Shown one piece after another: positions 9,134 to 16,724 of a DNA stretch of 64,000 nucleotides. The notes under the pieces were generated by a model, which saw only the letters and a list, made by a program, of their open reading frames with translations, made no database searches and was not told the DNA's origin. The stretch covers positions 1,736,001 through 1,800,000 of the forward strand of contig NZ_CP155447.1 in the NCBI RefSeq assembly GCF_045290345.1. The letters run 5' to 3'. The position numbers and the translations under genes were made by a program. The stretch's first letter is position 1. The number at the start of each line of letters is the position of its first letter. The stretch comes from Singulisphaera sp045290345 (GTDB taxonomy: Bacteria > Planctomycetota > Planctomycetia > Isosphaerales > Isosphaeraceae).

Positions 9134-10327
9134 TCAGAAAGGCGGCCCTTTTTTCTTTTCGAGGATTTCGCCGAGATTCCGAATCAGTTCACCAGCTTGT
9201 TCGCAAGTAAGCTGTTCGGCTGATTGGACGCCTCGCTTTTCGAGTACAACCTTGTTGTAGGTCGCCTCATTCATGCCGACCTTCGCGACCAGTTCAGCGA
9301 GTTTGGCCCGATGTTCCTCGGTGCAAGGCTGCTTGTAGGGTTCGACTTCGGCCGCTTCCACGTCGATCGCTTCCGGCTCGGGAAGAACAGGAACGGCCGG
9401 CTCGGTTGCCGTAGGGGGCGTATACTCGGGGACAATGGGAGCCTGGACGACTGGCAAGAGAGGGGCCGGGGCCATCTGGAAGAACGAAGGAACCGGGTTT
9501 CTGTTCGCGGGATGATTCGTGCTGGCGTCCTCGATCGAGAGTGCGATTTCCCGCTCGACGCCGGGAAGTTCCGACTCATCGTAGACTTCGCCGATCGGGA
9601 ACGACTCGCGAAGGGCCTGAGCAAAGGCAACCTTCTCGATCATGACCGCCGGGTTATCGACCCAGATGCCCTTGTCTTTCGCGTAGTTTTGCAGGGCGCA
9701 GCGCTTGTAGACCGGCCGCGACCAGCCTTTGCGGTAGACTTTGGCCCAACCGCCTTGCAGGAGAAAACCGCGAGGCGTGATCGCGCCGGCAATGTCGATC
9801 GGAGGTTGCGAAAGGTCTTTGATTTGCACCACGACGCCGGTTTCGTGGCCATCGTACTCGGGGAACCGTTGGGCAACCTTGATAAGACCTTGCTTCCTGA
9901 CATAGATATGCCAGGTCCCCTTGATCTCAAGTAGCTCGATTTCCTTGAGCATGGGGTTGAGGTTGACGTTCTGCGCGACCACGAGGAGCTTGACGGCTTC
10001 AGAAACCGGGGCGGCCGGAGCTACCCACTTGATGACATCGCGGGCCGTCATCCGGTACTCTCGGCCGGCTCCGCTCAAACAGATCGCCGTTTCATCCGAG
10101 AGATGCCCGAAGTCGATCGCCTGGCCCGGCATAATTGCCGGCAAGTTCGCGGACGGCATGCCACCCACGGATGTCACTGGATGCAAGCCGACGCGTGTTA
10201 CGTCGGGCGTGACTGACTCAATCGCTTGCACGAATCTTCCCCCTTCGTAGGCATCAAGTTGTTTGGCGGGCGTTGCGTTTTGGCCCGGCGGCCCCGAGTA
10301 TGGCGGCTCAGGATGCGGCCGACTCAA
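9134..10327 (-). CDS. recT: RecT-family single-strand annealing protein
   Basis: This is a 397-aa protein. The core has RecT/Bet hallmarks: LNPMLKEIELLEIKG followed by WHIYVRKQGLIKVAQ (residues about 130-160), GGWAKVYRKGW followed by CALQNYAKDKG (about 195-225), and WVDNPAVMIEKVAFAQALR (about 227-246). The C-terminal third is Pro/Glu-rich and then helical, possibly for partner binding. RecT proteins anneal complementary strands and mediate phage recombination. The start overlaps the end of the repeat-protein gene upstream by 20 bp. Confidence 0.85.
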   Translation of the reverse strand: MSRPHPEPPYSGPPGQNATPAKQLDAYEGGRFVQAIESVTPDVTRVGLHPVTSVGGMPSANLPAIMPGQAIDFGHLSDETAICLSGAGREYRMTARDVIKWVAPAAPVSEAVKLLVVAQNVNLNPMLKEIELLEIKGTWHIYVRKQGLIKVAQRFPEYDGHETGVVVQIKDLSQPPIDIAGAITPRGFLLQGGWAKVYRKGWSRPVYKRCALQNYAKDKGIWVDNPAVMIEKVAFAQALRESFPIGEVYDESELPGVEREIALSIEDASTNHPANRNPVPSFFQMAPAPLLPVVQAPIVPEYTPPTATEPAVPVLPEPEAIDVEAAEVEPYKQPCTEEHRAKLAELVAKVGMNEATYNKVVLEKRGVQSAEQLTCEQAGELIRNLGEILEKKKGPPF

Positions 10328-11087
10328 TGACTTTCGGGAACACGGCCGCGTCTCTCGTTTTCACGAGATTGAGGTACAGTCGGTATTCTTCGATTTGTTC
10401 AGCCGAGTATCCGTGGTTGCTGCCAATCCGATCGATGTCGGTTTCCCAGTGAGCAATCGTGTGCGTCCGGCACCCGATCGTCATCATGCCTGGGCCGGAA
10501 TGGCAGGCGAGATGTTTGGTCCCCTGGATGGCAATCGGTGATTGCTCAAAGGTGGCCTCATCGCCGACCTTGGCCCCGTTGCCGACCTTGGCCTCATCGC
10601 CGACCGTGGCCCCGTTGCCGACCGTGGCCCCGTTGCCGACCGTGGCCCAGTTGCCGACCGTGGCCCAGTTGCCGACCGTGGCCTCATCGCCGACCGTGGC
10701 CCAGTTGCCGACCGTGGCCCAGTTGCCGACCGTGGCCCCGTTGCCGACCGTGGCCTCATCGCCGACCGTGGCCCAGTTGCCGACCGTGGCCCAGTTGCCG
10801 ACCGTGGCCCCGTTGCCGACCGTGGCCTCATCGCCGACCGTGGCCCAGTTGCCGACCGTGGCCCAGTTGCCGACCGTGGCCCAGTTGCCGACCGTGGCCC
10901 AGTTGCCGACCGTGGCCCAGTTGCCGACCGTGGCCCAGTTGCCGACCGTGGCCCCGTTGCCGACCGTGGCCTCTGAATGAAGCCACCCACCAGATGGGAG
11001 GCGGGTCCAGTCTTCGCTTTTCGTACCAGGGTGACGGTTCAAGACCCAGGATGGTGTCTCAACCTTCTCATCAACTTTCGTTTCCAT
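10308..11087 (-). CDS. Hexapeptide-repeat (left-handed beta-helix-like) protein
   Basis: The start at 11087 (METKVDEK) follows AAAGG and avoids a longer, Arg/Pro-rich upstream extension; the product is 259 aa. After about 35 residues come about 24 perfect or near-perfect six-residue units of the form VG-(NW/NG/DE)-AT. The pattern V-G-x-x-A-T matches the hexapeptide repeat that builds left-handed beta-helices, each three units making one turn, so about eight turns. The C-terminal 80 residues contain Cys and His (GTKHLACHSGPG, then TIGCRTHTIAHW). It overlaps recT by 20 bp. The role is unknown. Such helices form rigid trimeric rods or acyltransferase cores, but no transferase motif is seen. Confidence 0.7.
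   Translation of the reverse strand: METKVDEKVETPSWVLNRHPGTKSEDWTRLPSGGWLHSEATVGNGATVGNWATVGNWATVGNWATVGNWATVGNWATVGNWATVGDEATVGNGATVGNWATVGNWATVGDEATVGNGATVGNWATVGNWATVGDEATVGNWATVGNWATVGNGATVGNGATVGDEAKVGNGAKVGDEATFEQSPIAIQGTKHLACHSGPGMMTIGCRTHTIAHWETDIDRIGSNHGYSAEQIEEYRLYLNLVKTRDAAVFPKVIESAAS
10551..10980. repeat. Tandem 18-bp repeats, about 24 units, inside the hexapeptide gene
   Basis: Plus-strand units such as GCCGACCGTGGCCCAGTT repeat in phase every 18 bp with three main variants at two codons (giving NW, NG or DE). Units are nearly identical at DNA level, which points to recent expansion and to copy-number variation by slippage or recombination. Confidence 0.9.
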
Positions 11088-11152
11088 GGTTTGCCTTTGA
11101 AAGCTAAAGGAATGGGAATGAAATCCTAGTTGCCGGCCTCGCGGCCCGAGCG

Positions 11153-11380
11153 TCAGAACGAGCGGATCAAGGCCGGCGGCATGTGCTGGGCATTGCGGAG
11201 GGCCTTCAAAGTCGGCGGCTTGCGGTACTGGGAGAGCGTTTCCATGTGGCGGATCGCTTCGCCGTTCGCGTTCCAAGCCGTGGGGAATCGCGATCCTGGC
11301 ATCAAGCCGACCGTAAAAGTTCTGGACTTCTTCTTTTTCGCGGGCACAGCATTTGCGGGAATTGCGGCAACTGTTGGCAT
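11153..11380 (-). CDS. Small basic protein, unknown function
   Basis: The start at 11380 (MPTVAAIP) follows AGAGGA at good spacing and gives 75 aa, with a lysine cluster (AKKKKSRTF) and otherwise no recognised motif. A longer reading from 11503 lacks a convincing ribosome site. Convergent shadows on the other strand are not supported. Confidence 0.5.
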   Translation of the reverse strand: MPTVAAIPANAVPAKKKKSRTFTVGLMPGSRFPTAWNANGEAIRHMETLSQYRKPPTLKALRNAQHMPPALIRSF

Positions 11381-11462
11381 GGAAATCATCCTCTTGGGTA
11401 AACCTTGTCGGTGGGAATAAATAATCTGGCGACTCTCGCGAACTATAGTTGCGGCCGTCGCT

Positions 11463-11660
11463 CTAACTTGGGCGGCATACTGGAATTCCGGCAGCGTCAG
11501 CATCGGCTTGCATGACCTCTGCGATACGATCGTTCATGGTTTTGCCATGAACATTGCATGAGGCTTTGAACCGACTACGTAGGCCGGGATCAACCTCGAC
11601 GTTGAGTTTCACCTTCGGAGTTTTGCAAGTTGGCGGATCAGCATGAATCGCTCTGCTCAT
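11463..11660 (-). CDS. Ribbon-helix-helix DNA-binding protein
   Basis: This is a 65-aa protein with a short basic/Pro-rich N-terminus, then a beta strand KVKLNVEVDPGLRSRF and two helices (CNVHGKTMNDRIAEVM). This is the ribbon-helix-helix layout of Arc/CopG/ParG-type repressors. These bind short palindromes as dimers. It is divergent from the plus-strand gene at 11892, with several copies of the dispersed palindrome in between. It is therefore a natural candidate to bind that palindrome; this link is inference. Confidence 0.7.
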   Translation of the reverse strand: MSRAIHADPPTCKTPKVKLNVEVDPGLRSRFKASCNVHGKTMNDRIAEVMQADADAAGIPVCRPS

Positions 11661-11691
11661 AATTGACTCCGGTTTGCTGGGTTTCCTGCGT

Positions 11692-11877
11692 TTGCAGGAA
11701 ATGTTGTGTTCGATGGAAGTATCTTACACCCAGGGTTCACGGGGTCAAGAGTTTATTTCCTGGAATTGCAGGAAATGCAGGAAGCGAAGGCGTAACCCAA
11801 TTCACGCTCTAGACATAGGGAGAAGAAAATGGCAGAATTTTCGACTGACAGTTGCAGGAATTTCAGCAATCCCAGGA
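11692..11877. repeat. Cluster of dispersed palindromes between divergent genes
   Basis: Three copies lie between the RHH gene and the plus-strand gene: TTTCCTGCGTTTGCAGGAAA (11692-11711), TTTCCTGGAATTGCAGGAAA plus a trailing half-site (11756-11782), and a degenerate TTGCAGGAATTTCAG with a further half-site (11852-11877). Clustering of operators between divergent genes is typical of a regulatory switch. Confidence 0.65.
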
Positions 11878-11891
11878 AAGACCAGGACATC

Positions 11892-12296
11892 ATGGGCAAA
11901 AAACGCGAGCTTAAGCCGACCTGGCGGAACGAAAAATCGCGGTATTTTCCTGTGCCGCTGAACGTTCAAACTTGCGAACCAATCAAGGTGATGCTCGAAC
12001 AACTGGTGTTGGATTTTCAGACCAAAACGAGCATTAATTTTCTCGACATGCGAAAAATCAGCCAGCAGGCGATTTGCAATATTGCGCTTCTGCACCTTAA
12101 GCATTTGCTTGAAACAAAGGGGGCCAAGCACCTTCAAAAAGAGCTCGCCCCGGTGATCCGTCAAATGGAGTTGATCGTCGCGGAGGACATGAAGTCTAGA
12201 GGGCGAGAACTGGAGCCTGAATACTTGCCATTGCCAGAGGGCGTCAGTTCACCTGCTGAGAAGTCAAAAGGGAAGGGGGGTAATACGACCGAGTAG
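11892..12296 (+). CDS. Hypothetical protein, divergent from RHH regulator
   Basis: This is a 134-aa protein starting MGKKRELKPTWRNEK, mostly helical, with a Lys/Gly tail. AGGA precedes this ATG. An alternative start at 11829 has a better ribosome site (GGGAG) but would translate through a palindrome copy, so I prefer the shorter form. Its last 50 bp overlap the convergent gene at 12244. No family recognised. As one of the few plus-strand genes in this half it may be regulatory. Confidence 0.55.
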   Translation: MGKKRELKPTWRNEKSRYFPVPLNVQTCEPIKVMLEQLVLDFQTKTSINFLDMRKISQQAICNIALLHLKHLLETKGAKHLQKELAPVIRQMELIVAEDMKSRGRELEPEYLPLPEGVSSPAEKSKGKGGNTTE

Positions 12297-12627
12297 CAGG
12301 GTCGTAGATCTGCGAAGTCAACCATCCACCCGCACTATCGGGGAAAGCTTGCAGGCCGGTTGGTTTTTCTGGCCACCACTCGGTAACAGTTTGCAACTTG
12401 CGGCCGTCGACTTCAATCGAGACCACGAGCCGTTTTTCCGACAGCGATTGCGATTGCTGCATTCCGTTTGCTCTCAATCGGCCCGTGGCCTGAAGTGTGT
12501 TTGGCATTGCTTCCTGATCTGCTGGGGGGAGGGAAGGTGGACAAGCATGCTCGGCGTCGAGCATTCGCACTACTTCGGCTTGGTCGGGCTTCGCGGGACT
12601 GATAATTGTATCTAGCTTGCATGGCAT
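12244..12627 (-). CDS. Hypothetical protein
   Basis: The 127-aa product is read from the ATG at 12627; a TTG at 12645 is also possible. Pro/Gln-rich first half, then a beta-type stretch (KRLVVSIEVDGRKLQTV) and an aromatic tail (IYDPATRSYYPPS). No ribosome site stands out. It overlaps the convergent gene by about 50 bp. Function unknown. Confidence 0.45.
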   Translation of the reverse strand: MPCKLDTIISPAKPDQAEVVRMLDAEHACPPSLPPADQEAMPNTLQATGRLRANGMQQSQSLSEKRLVVSIEVDGRKLQTVTEWWPEKPTGLQAFPDSAGGWLTSQIYDPATRSYYPPSLLTSQQVN

Positions 12628-12756
12628 GTCTAGCAAATTTTGCAAATCCTCATGCCATCTTTGCTATGCTGCTGAACGCCCGTACACAAAGAATTGTTGC
12701 AAAAAAGGAGTGGGCAATCAAGCTAAATTCGCGTTGACCACCCGGTCTTCCTAAGT

Positions 12757-13818
12757 TCAAGCCAGGTCAAGGATTCCAGCCAGGCTCACGACCCGTTTGG
12801 CGAACCGTTCGGCAATCGTGTGCTCAAGTGTGGCCGACTGAGATTGATCCCATCCGGGCAACTGCACGAGAACATCGCAGTCAATGACGAGATTGACATT
12901 TCGCCGCAAGTCTCGATCGCCGAAGTCGGTTGGGTCGATCACTCGCCACCCACGATGGCGCAGGACAGCCGCGATCCGGCGGAAGGCTGGGGCGTCGGCC
13001 GAGTCGTCGCCTGAGAGGTACAGGGCGATGGAATCGCGGGGGATGCCGCCCAAAGCCACGGCGGGCGAGGCAGGGGGTTTCGGGGGAAGTTCGGGAAAGT
13101 TGCCCCACGCCGTTCTAGCGGTCGGCTCGCTCGCTCCATCGCCGTTCATCGAGTGGACAGGAACGCCGTTGATGATCCAGTCGCCGAAATTTGCCTTCGG
13201 AAGCGTTCCGAACGGCTGGCCGTCCAAGTAAACCGTAGCTCCCGGATCGGTTGATTCGACGGAAAGCCGATTCGTCCAGTCGTCGGCTTTAGGCAAGGCG
13301 AGAAGCAAGGTTGCCACGAGATCCAGCCTTTTGTGGAATTCCTTCAATCCCCAATGGTTGGGGATTACGATGTCGGCAAGTTCTTTGCCGTAAGTCAGTG
13401 TCGGATCACGAGGAACGTCGCGGTCGATCCAAAGAACTAGGTCGACAAGCCCCTCATCTCGGGCTGTCTTCATCTCGATCCAATCGCGGACACCGACGAC
13501 TAAATCGTCTGTCTTGAGCACTTCGCGAACCAGATGAGCCGGATCATGTTTGCGAAGGTCATTGCCTACGGCGTACCATTTCATGCGGCGATCGTGCCGT
13601 TGCTCGTGGGCGGCCTCAAACGTGATCTCTTCACGGCGGGCGATTTCTCGCGTAATGACGTGCGAGGTTGATCCTGAGTAGCGGAATCCGTACCGGGTCA
13701 AGAAATCGGCCGCGACGTCTTTGCCTGAGCGCCCTGGGCCACTGATTGCGATTCGCATTGGGCCAACCCGTTCAGGTTGTGTCGATTTTCCAGTCCCGAA
13801 TTTGCTCGTCGTCTCCAT
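12757..13818 (-). CDS. dNMP kinase fused to DUF4406 (deoxyribosyltransferase-like) domain
   Basis: This is a 353-aa protein. Residues 21-180 form a P-loop kinase (GPGRSGKD at 27-34, then a DRDV segment) of the phage deoxynucleoside monophosphate kinase type. A linker of about 90 residues follows. From about residue 265 a second domain reads IALYLSGDD, then RHRGWRVIDPTDF, then DCDVLVQLPGWDQSQSATLEH. That is the DUF4406 signature, related to nucleoside 2-deoxyribosyltransferases. The protein probably acts in nucleotide metabolism for phage DNA. The ribosome site GGAGGGGAG supports the start at 13818. I know both domains separately; the fusion is what the sequence shows. Confidence 0.75.
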   Translation of the reverse strand: METTSKFGTGKSTQPERVGPMRIAISGPGRSGKDVAADFLTRYGFRYSGSTSHVITREIARREEITFEAAHEQRHDRRMKWYAVGNDLRKHDPAHLVREVLKTDDLVVGVRDWIEMKTARDEGLVDLVLWIDRDVPRDPTLTYGKELADIVIPNHWGLKEFHKRLDLVATLLLALPKADDWTNRLSVESTDPGATVYLDGQPFGTLPKANFGDWIINGVPVHSMNGDGASEPTARTAWGNFPELPPKPPASPAVALGGIPRDSIALYLSGDDSADAPAFRRIAAVLRHRGWRVIDPTDFGDRDLRRNVNLVIDCDVLVQLPGWDQSQSATLEHTIAERFAKRVVSLAGILDLA

Positions 13819-13953
13819 ATCAACTCCCCTCCGGCAAAATGATGAAGTCTCTTGAGCTAATTTCTAAATCGACTTTTAGGGCCGACGTTCACTACTAAAG
13901 TTTTTCACGATCTATTGCCGTGTTGCCAAAAAGCAACATCGTGGCTCGTGGGC

Positions 13954-15285
13954 CTAATTGTCTTCCCACGGGAAGGCCGGATAACTCTCCGTGCCGCCCT
14001 CAGCGATAATTGGCCAGCGTGAGGCCACGCCATACTTTCGGTGAACGCCGAACATCCATTGCTTTGGCAGGTCGCTCTTGCCCAAGGCGTTGACGCTGAA
14101 CTCGGTTCCTCCGATCAGGCTACCGTTGATAAAGGTTTCGCCGCCGGCCGCCGGAGTGCCACCCAGGGAGTGGAAGTGGGAAATCATGAAATAATGAATT
14201 GGCATGGAATTCGCCGTCAGCAGGGCGTTGATGTTCCGCCCGTAACGGTCGATGCCGTAATAAGGAATCGAGTTCCACGATTTGATGTCGTGGCCATGCG
14301 TCTGAAGGAAGTTGTGGCCCTCGATCGTGTAGAGTACCGCGTAGCTCTCGGGGATGTGGAACTTGATATTCGGCACGTCGCGAAGGGCCGTTTTCGCGTA
14401 CAGGTAGATGGCCGTGTCCCAGTTCCGGGCCGGGTCTTTTTGCTGCATGCGTCGAGCATCGGGCAGCCGACCATGATTGCCCGACGTGCAATAAACGTCG
14501 ATCGTCTCGAAATGGGGTGAGAGATCGCGAAGGGCCGCCGCAAGGGTTAGGCCAGTCCCGTACACCGCGTGAATCACACTGGGGGCGTCAGAGTGCCGTT
14601 CGACCTCGTGAATGGTGCCTGAGACGAAATCCCCGTTGCAGCCGACCACGAGCCGCTTGAACAGCCATCCGCCGCGTTCCATGCGGTTCTTGATCGCCAG
14701 CGAGGAATCGACCAGCGTTTTGACGCGGTTCGCCATCGTCGGCCCGTCGTACTGGTTCAAGCCGAAAACCCGTTCCGACTTGACGGTTTCGTAGGCGTGC
14801 CAGTCCGACCAGAGTTGGAGCAAGGTTTCATTGGACGTGTCGGATGAAACCTTGGGCGGCTTATAGGCCGGCGGGGGCTCGATTCGAGGGGCAACCTCTT
14901 TCATCAAGGCTTCGAGGAATGATCGAAAGGATCGCTCGCCCGCGATTTGCTTGATGAGATCCTGTTCGCGGTGCCGATCGCGGCGAGTGTCAATCTTCGC
15001 TCGTTCGGCCTCGATCGGGTCGACAGGTTCGGCTGGGGTTTCATCGACCTGGGGCGGCCCCTCGTCCACGCTGTTCAGGAGGCTCGCCATTTGCTCGGTT
15101 TCACGAACCGATTCGAGGCTCGCCCCGTCGCCGCCGGCTTCGATGGCAGGTTCGTTCGCCACGTCGCGGACGGTTCGCCAGGAGGCTTGCGTTTCGCGCA
15201 TCGCCGCTCGCTTGTTGCCGCCGAACTTGCGAAGGGCCGCCCGTATGGCCGCCCGCTTGTTTGGCGTAATGCGTCCTGAAGACAT
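13954..15285 (-). CDS. Calcineurin-like metallophosphoesterase with N-terminal HTH
   Basis: The start at 15285 (MSSGRITPNKRA) has AGGAG upstream and gives 443 aa. The first 45 residues look like a resolvase-type helix-turn-helix (RAALRKFGGNKRAAMRETQ). An acidic linker and coiled stretch follow. From about residue 145 come metallophosphoesterase motifs: LWSDWHAYE, VVGCNGDFV, CTSGNHGR, FLQTHGHD and MISHFHSLG. These match the D.H / GD / GNH / H / GHxH metal ligands with some substitutions. Phage enzymes of this kind act on nucleic acids or nucleotides. The HTH suggests DNA targeting. The substrate is unknown. Confidence 0.75.
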   Translation of the reverse strand: MSSGRITPNKRAAIRAALRKFGGNKRAAMRETQASWRTVRDVANEPAIEAGGDGASLESVRETEQMASLLNSVDEGPPQVDETPAEPVDPIEAERAKIDTRRDRHREQDLIKQIAGERSFRSFLEALMKEVAPRIEPPPAYKPPKVSSDTSNETLLQLWSDWHAYETVKSERVFGLNQYDGPTMANRVKTLVDSSLAIKNRMERGGWLFKRLVVGCNGDFVSGTIHEVERHSDAPSVIHAVYGTGLTLAAALRDLSPHFETIDVYCTSGNHGRLPDARRMQQKDPARNWDTAIYLYAKTALRDVPNIKFHIPESYAVLYTIEGHNFLQTHGHDIKSWNSIPYYGIDRYGRNINALLTANSMPIHYFMISHFHSLGGTPAAGGETFINGSLIGGTEFSVNALGKSDLPKQWMFGVHRKYGVASRWPIIAEGGTESYPAFPWEDN

Positions 15286-15316
15286 AATATGACTCCTATT
15301 TAGTGGCACGGAAATT

Positions 15317-15345
15317 AGTATTGCAGGAATTGCAGGAAACGTCAA
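15317..15345 (-). promoter_or_regulatory. Promoter with palindrome as spacer
   Basis: This is the clearest minus-strand example: TTGACG (15340-15345), spacer TTTCCTGCAATTCCTGC of exactly 17 bp, AATACT (15317-15322). It is 32 bp upstream of the phosphoesterase ATG. Confidence 0.65.
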
Positions 15346-15464
15346 CTGCCCGAAAATCGGAATTTCGGGCAGCGACGGAGAACAAATCCTGGAAAGATGG
15401 GCAGGCTTGGCTTTATAATGGCGGCCCGGTAGTGATCCGTGGACGTTGGCTGCCCGAGAGAGAC

Positions 15465-15758
15465 ATGAAACGACTTGCTTCGCTGGCGTTGGCTGGATTT
15501 TTAACGTGCGGATGCGGCGATCAGGCCAGTTTGAAACCTGGACGGGAAGCCATGATTTACTCGGCCGGCAAGGATGACCCTGTAACGCTCTGGGCGAATG
15601 GCGGGCGAACTATCGGCGATCTTCCGGCGGGAACTCGCGTGCGATACGTGGACGATCAAGGCAAACATGGAGACGCACGAATTATTGTGCTCGAAGGGGA
15701 GCACAACGGGGTTTCTTGCGAAGTACCCAAAGAGAACTTGAAGCCGCTACCCAAGTGA
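15465..15758 (+). CDS. Putative small lipoprotein with SH3-like domain
   Basis: The ATG at 15465 gives 97 aa with a short positive N-terminus, a hydrophobic stretch (LASLALAGFLTCGC) and cysteines that could be lipidated, although the lipobox is not ideal. The rest (MIYSAGKDDPVTLW, then LPAGTRVRYVDD) resembles a bacterial SH3-like fold. It is followed 7 bp later by a tiny membrane protein. It is plus-stranded within a minus-strand region, so possibly a lysogeny-expressed gene. Confidence 0.55.
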   Translation: MKRLASLALAGFLTCGCGDQASLKPGREAMIYSAGKDDPVTLWANGGRTIGDLPAGTRVRYVDDQGKHGDARIIVLEGEHNGVSCEVPKENLKPLPK

Positions 15759-16194
15759 GGCCGCCATGCTCCTCTGGTGGATCGCCGCTGTCGTTACCGT
15801 GATCGTGTTTATTGACCGCTATCGTCGGACTGGTGGCGATCCGTGGGGCCTTGGGTAGCCTTGATTGGTAACCATTTCCTATCGGGCAAGATCGGTCGGC
15901 CCATTCAGCCTTTATGTCCATTGAGCAACCGCAAAGCTTGCATCCACCGTCTTTGAAGTGTTCGCACTGATTGCAGATCGCGAGCCGTTCAGCCTTTTGC
16001 TTCTCCGTGGCCAGAAGCATCCCCGCAGCGACATGTTCCACGACGGCCACTCCAAAGCTGACAATTTTCTCGATGATTCCCGGCAAGTGCAAGTCCGACT
16101 TAGGGTCTGCTCGTAGACAGATCCTGGAGTTGCGTTGGCCCAGGCATTGCCCAGTCTCGCCCAGTAATCGGCAGTGCCCGCATTTCGGGTTCAT
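15682..16194 (-). CDS. Zinc-ribbon phage protein
   Basis: This is a 170-aa protein. The N-terminus has CGHCRLLGETGQC and then RICLRADP. The middle has CNQCEHFKDGGCKLCGCSM followed by DRSCPIG. This Cys arrangement is common in small phage proteins found near tail genes (DUF6171-like). The part after SCPIG looks non-conserved and overlaps two convergent plus-strand genes by up to 177 bp, so the natural end may be earlier or one set is not expressed. The start overlaps the stop of the upstream gene (ATGA). Confidence 0.6.
   Translation of the reverse strand: MNPKCGHCRLLGETGQCLGQRNSRICLRADPKSDLHLPGIIEKIVSFGVAVVEHVAAGMLLATEKQKAERLAICNQCEHFKDGGCKLCGCSMDIKAEWADRSCPIGNGYQSRLPKAPRIATSPTIAVNKHDHGNDSGDPPEEHGGLTWVAASSSLWVLRKKPRCAPLRAQ
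15766..15858 (+). CDS. 30-aa single-pass membrane protein
   Basis: An ATG at 15766 opens a short frame ending at TAG 15858. One hydrophobic segment (MLLWWIAAVVTVIVFI) is followed by a basic tail (DRYRRTGG). GTGAGG lies upstream and the lipoprotein gene ends 7 bp before, so it is likely co-translated. It overlaps the convergent gene 15682-16194. Confidence 0.45.
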   Translation: MLLWWIAAVVTVIVFIDRYRRTGGDPWGLG

Positions 16195-16724
16195 GGGGTC
16201 ACCCCTATCGCTCCGCCGCCGCCAGGAACCGGCAGTGGGGTTCCGAGGCCGCTCGGGTCTTGTGGTGTTCCGTGAAGGTCAAGCGACGTGGGGAACGTGA
16301 ATGAGAGGAGCGAGTAATCGCAGGTGAATGGGATGTTCACGGTCAGGATGCGAATGCCTACCGTGGGCTTCGTTGGGTCGCCATGGCGGATCTCGTAGTA
16401 GGTCCCTGATGGCCGGCAGGCCATGGTTGGGAATGTGAGAACCATTCGCCAGTAGCGAAGTCCGCTGACTAGCACGCAAGGCGTGACCCCGTAGTTGACA
16501 GTCATTGTGAAAGTGCCGTCGCTCACACAGTCGTCAAGCAAGCCGCTTCTCAAGTAAGCGGCCGTCCCAGGCACGGTTGCGGAACCAAGCCAAGAGTTCT
16601 GTAGTGGAGTCCATGTTAGCGTGTGCGTACCAAGACTGTCGCCCGCGTAGAAAGTGCTCGGCATGCCCGCTACGCAGGCGCACGGATTACAGCATTGGCA
16701 GCCGGGAGAATTCTTCCTCCGCAT
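16191..16724 (-). CDS. Hypothetical virion-module protein with Cys-rich N-terminus
   Basis: The start at 16724 (MRRKNSPG) overlaps the upstream stop (TGATG) and has GGAGG before it, giving 177 aa. CQCCNPCAC near the N-terminus could bind metal. The remainder is beta-rich (TLTWTPLQNSWLG, FTMTVNYGV) with a Gly/Pro C-terminus, typical of distal tail or fibre-associated proteins. No family recognised. Confidence 0.55.
   Translation of the reverse strand: MRRKNSPGCQCCNPCACVAGMPSTFYAGDSLGTHTLTWTPLQNSWLGSATVPGTAAYLRSGLLDDCVSDGTFTMTVNYGVTPCVLVSGLRYWRMVLTFPTMACRPSGTYYEIRHGDPTKPTVGIRILTVNIPFTCDYSLLSFTFPTSLDLHGTPQDPSGLGTPLPVPGGGGAIGVTP

Noticed and set aside
10551..10980. CRISPR array
   Set aside because: Units are 18 bp, directly adjacent and coding; there are no spacers.
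10459..11107. Long plus-strand frames of Pro/Arg or Ala/Asp repeats
   Set aside because: They are the other readings of the 18-bp tandem repeat; only the minus-strand hexapeptide frame makes a sensible fold and has a ribosome site.
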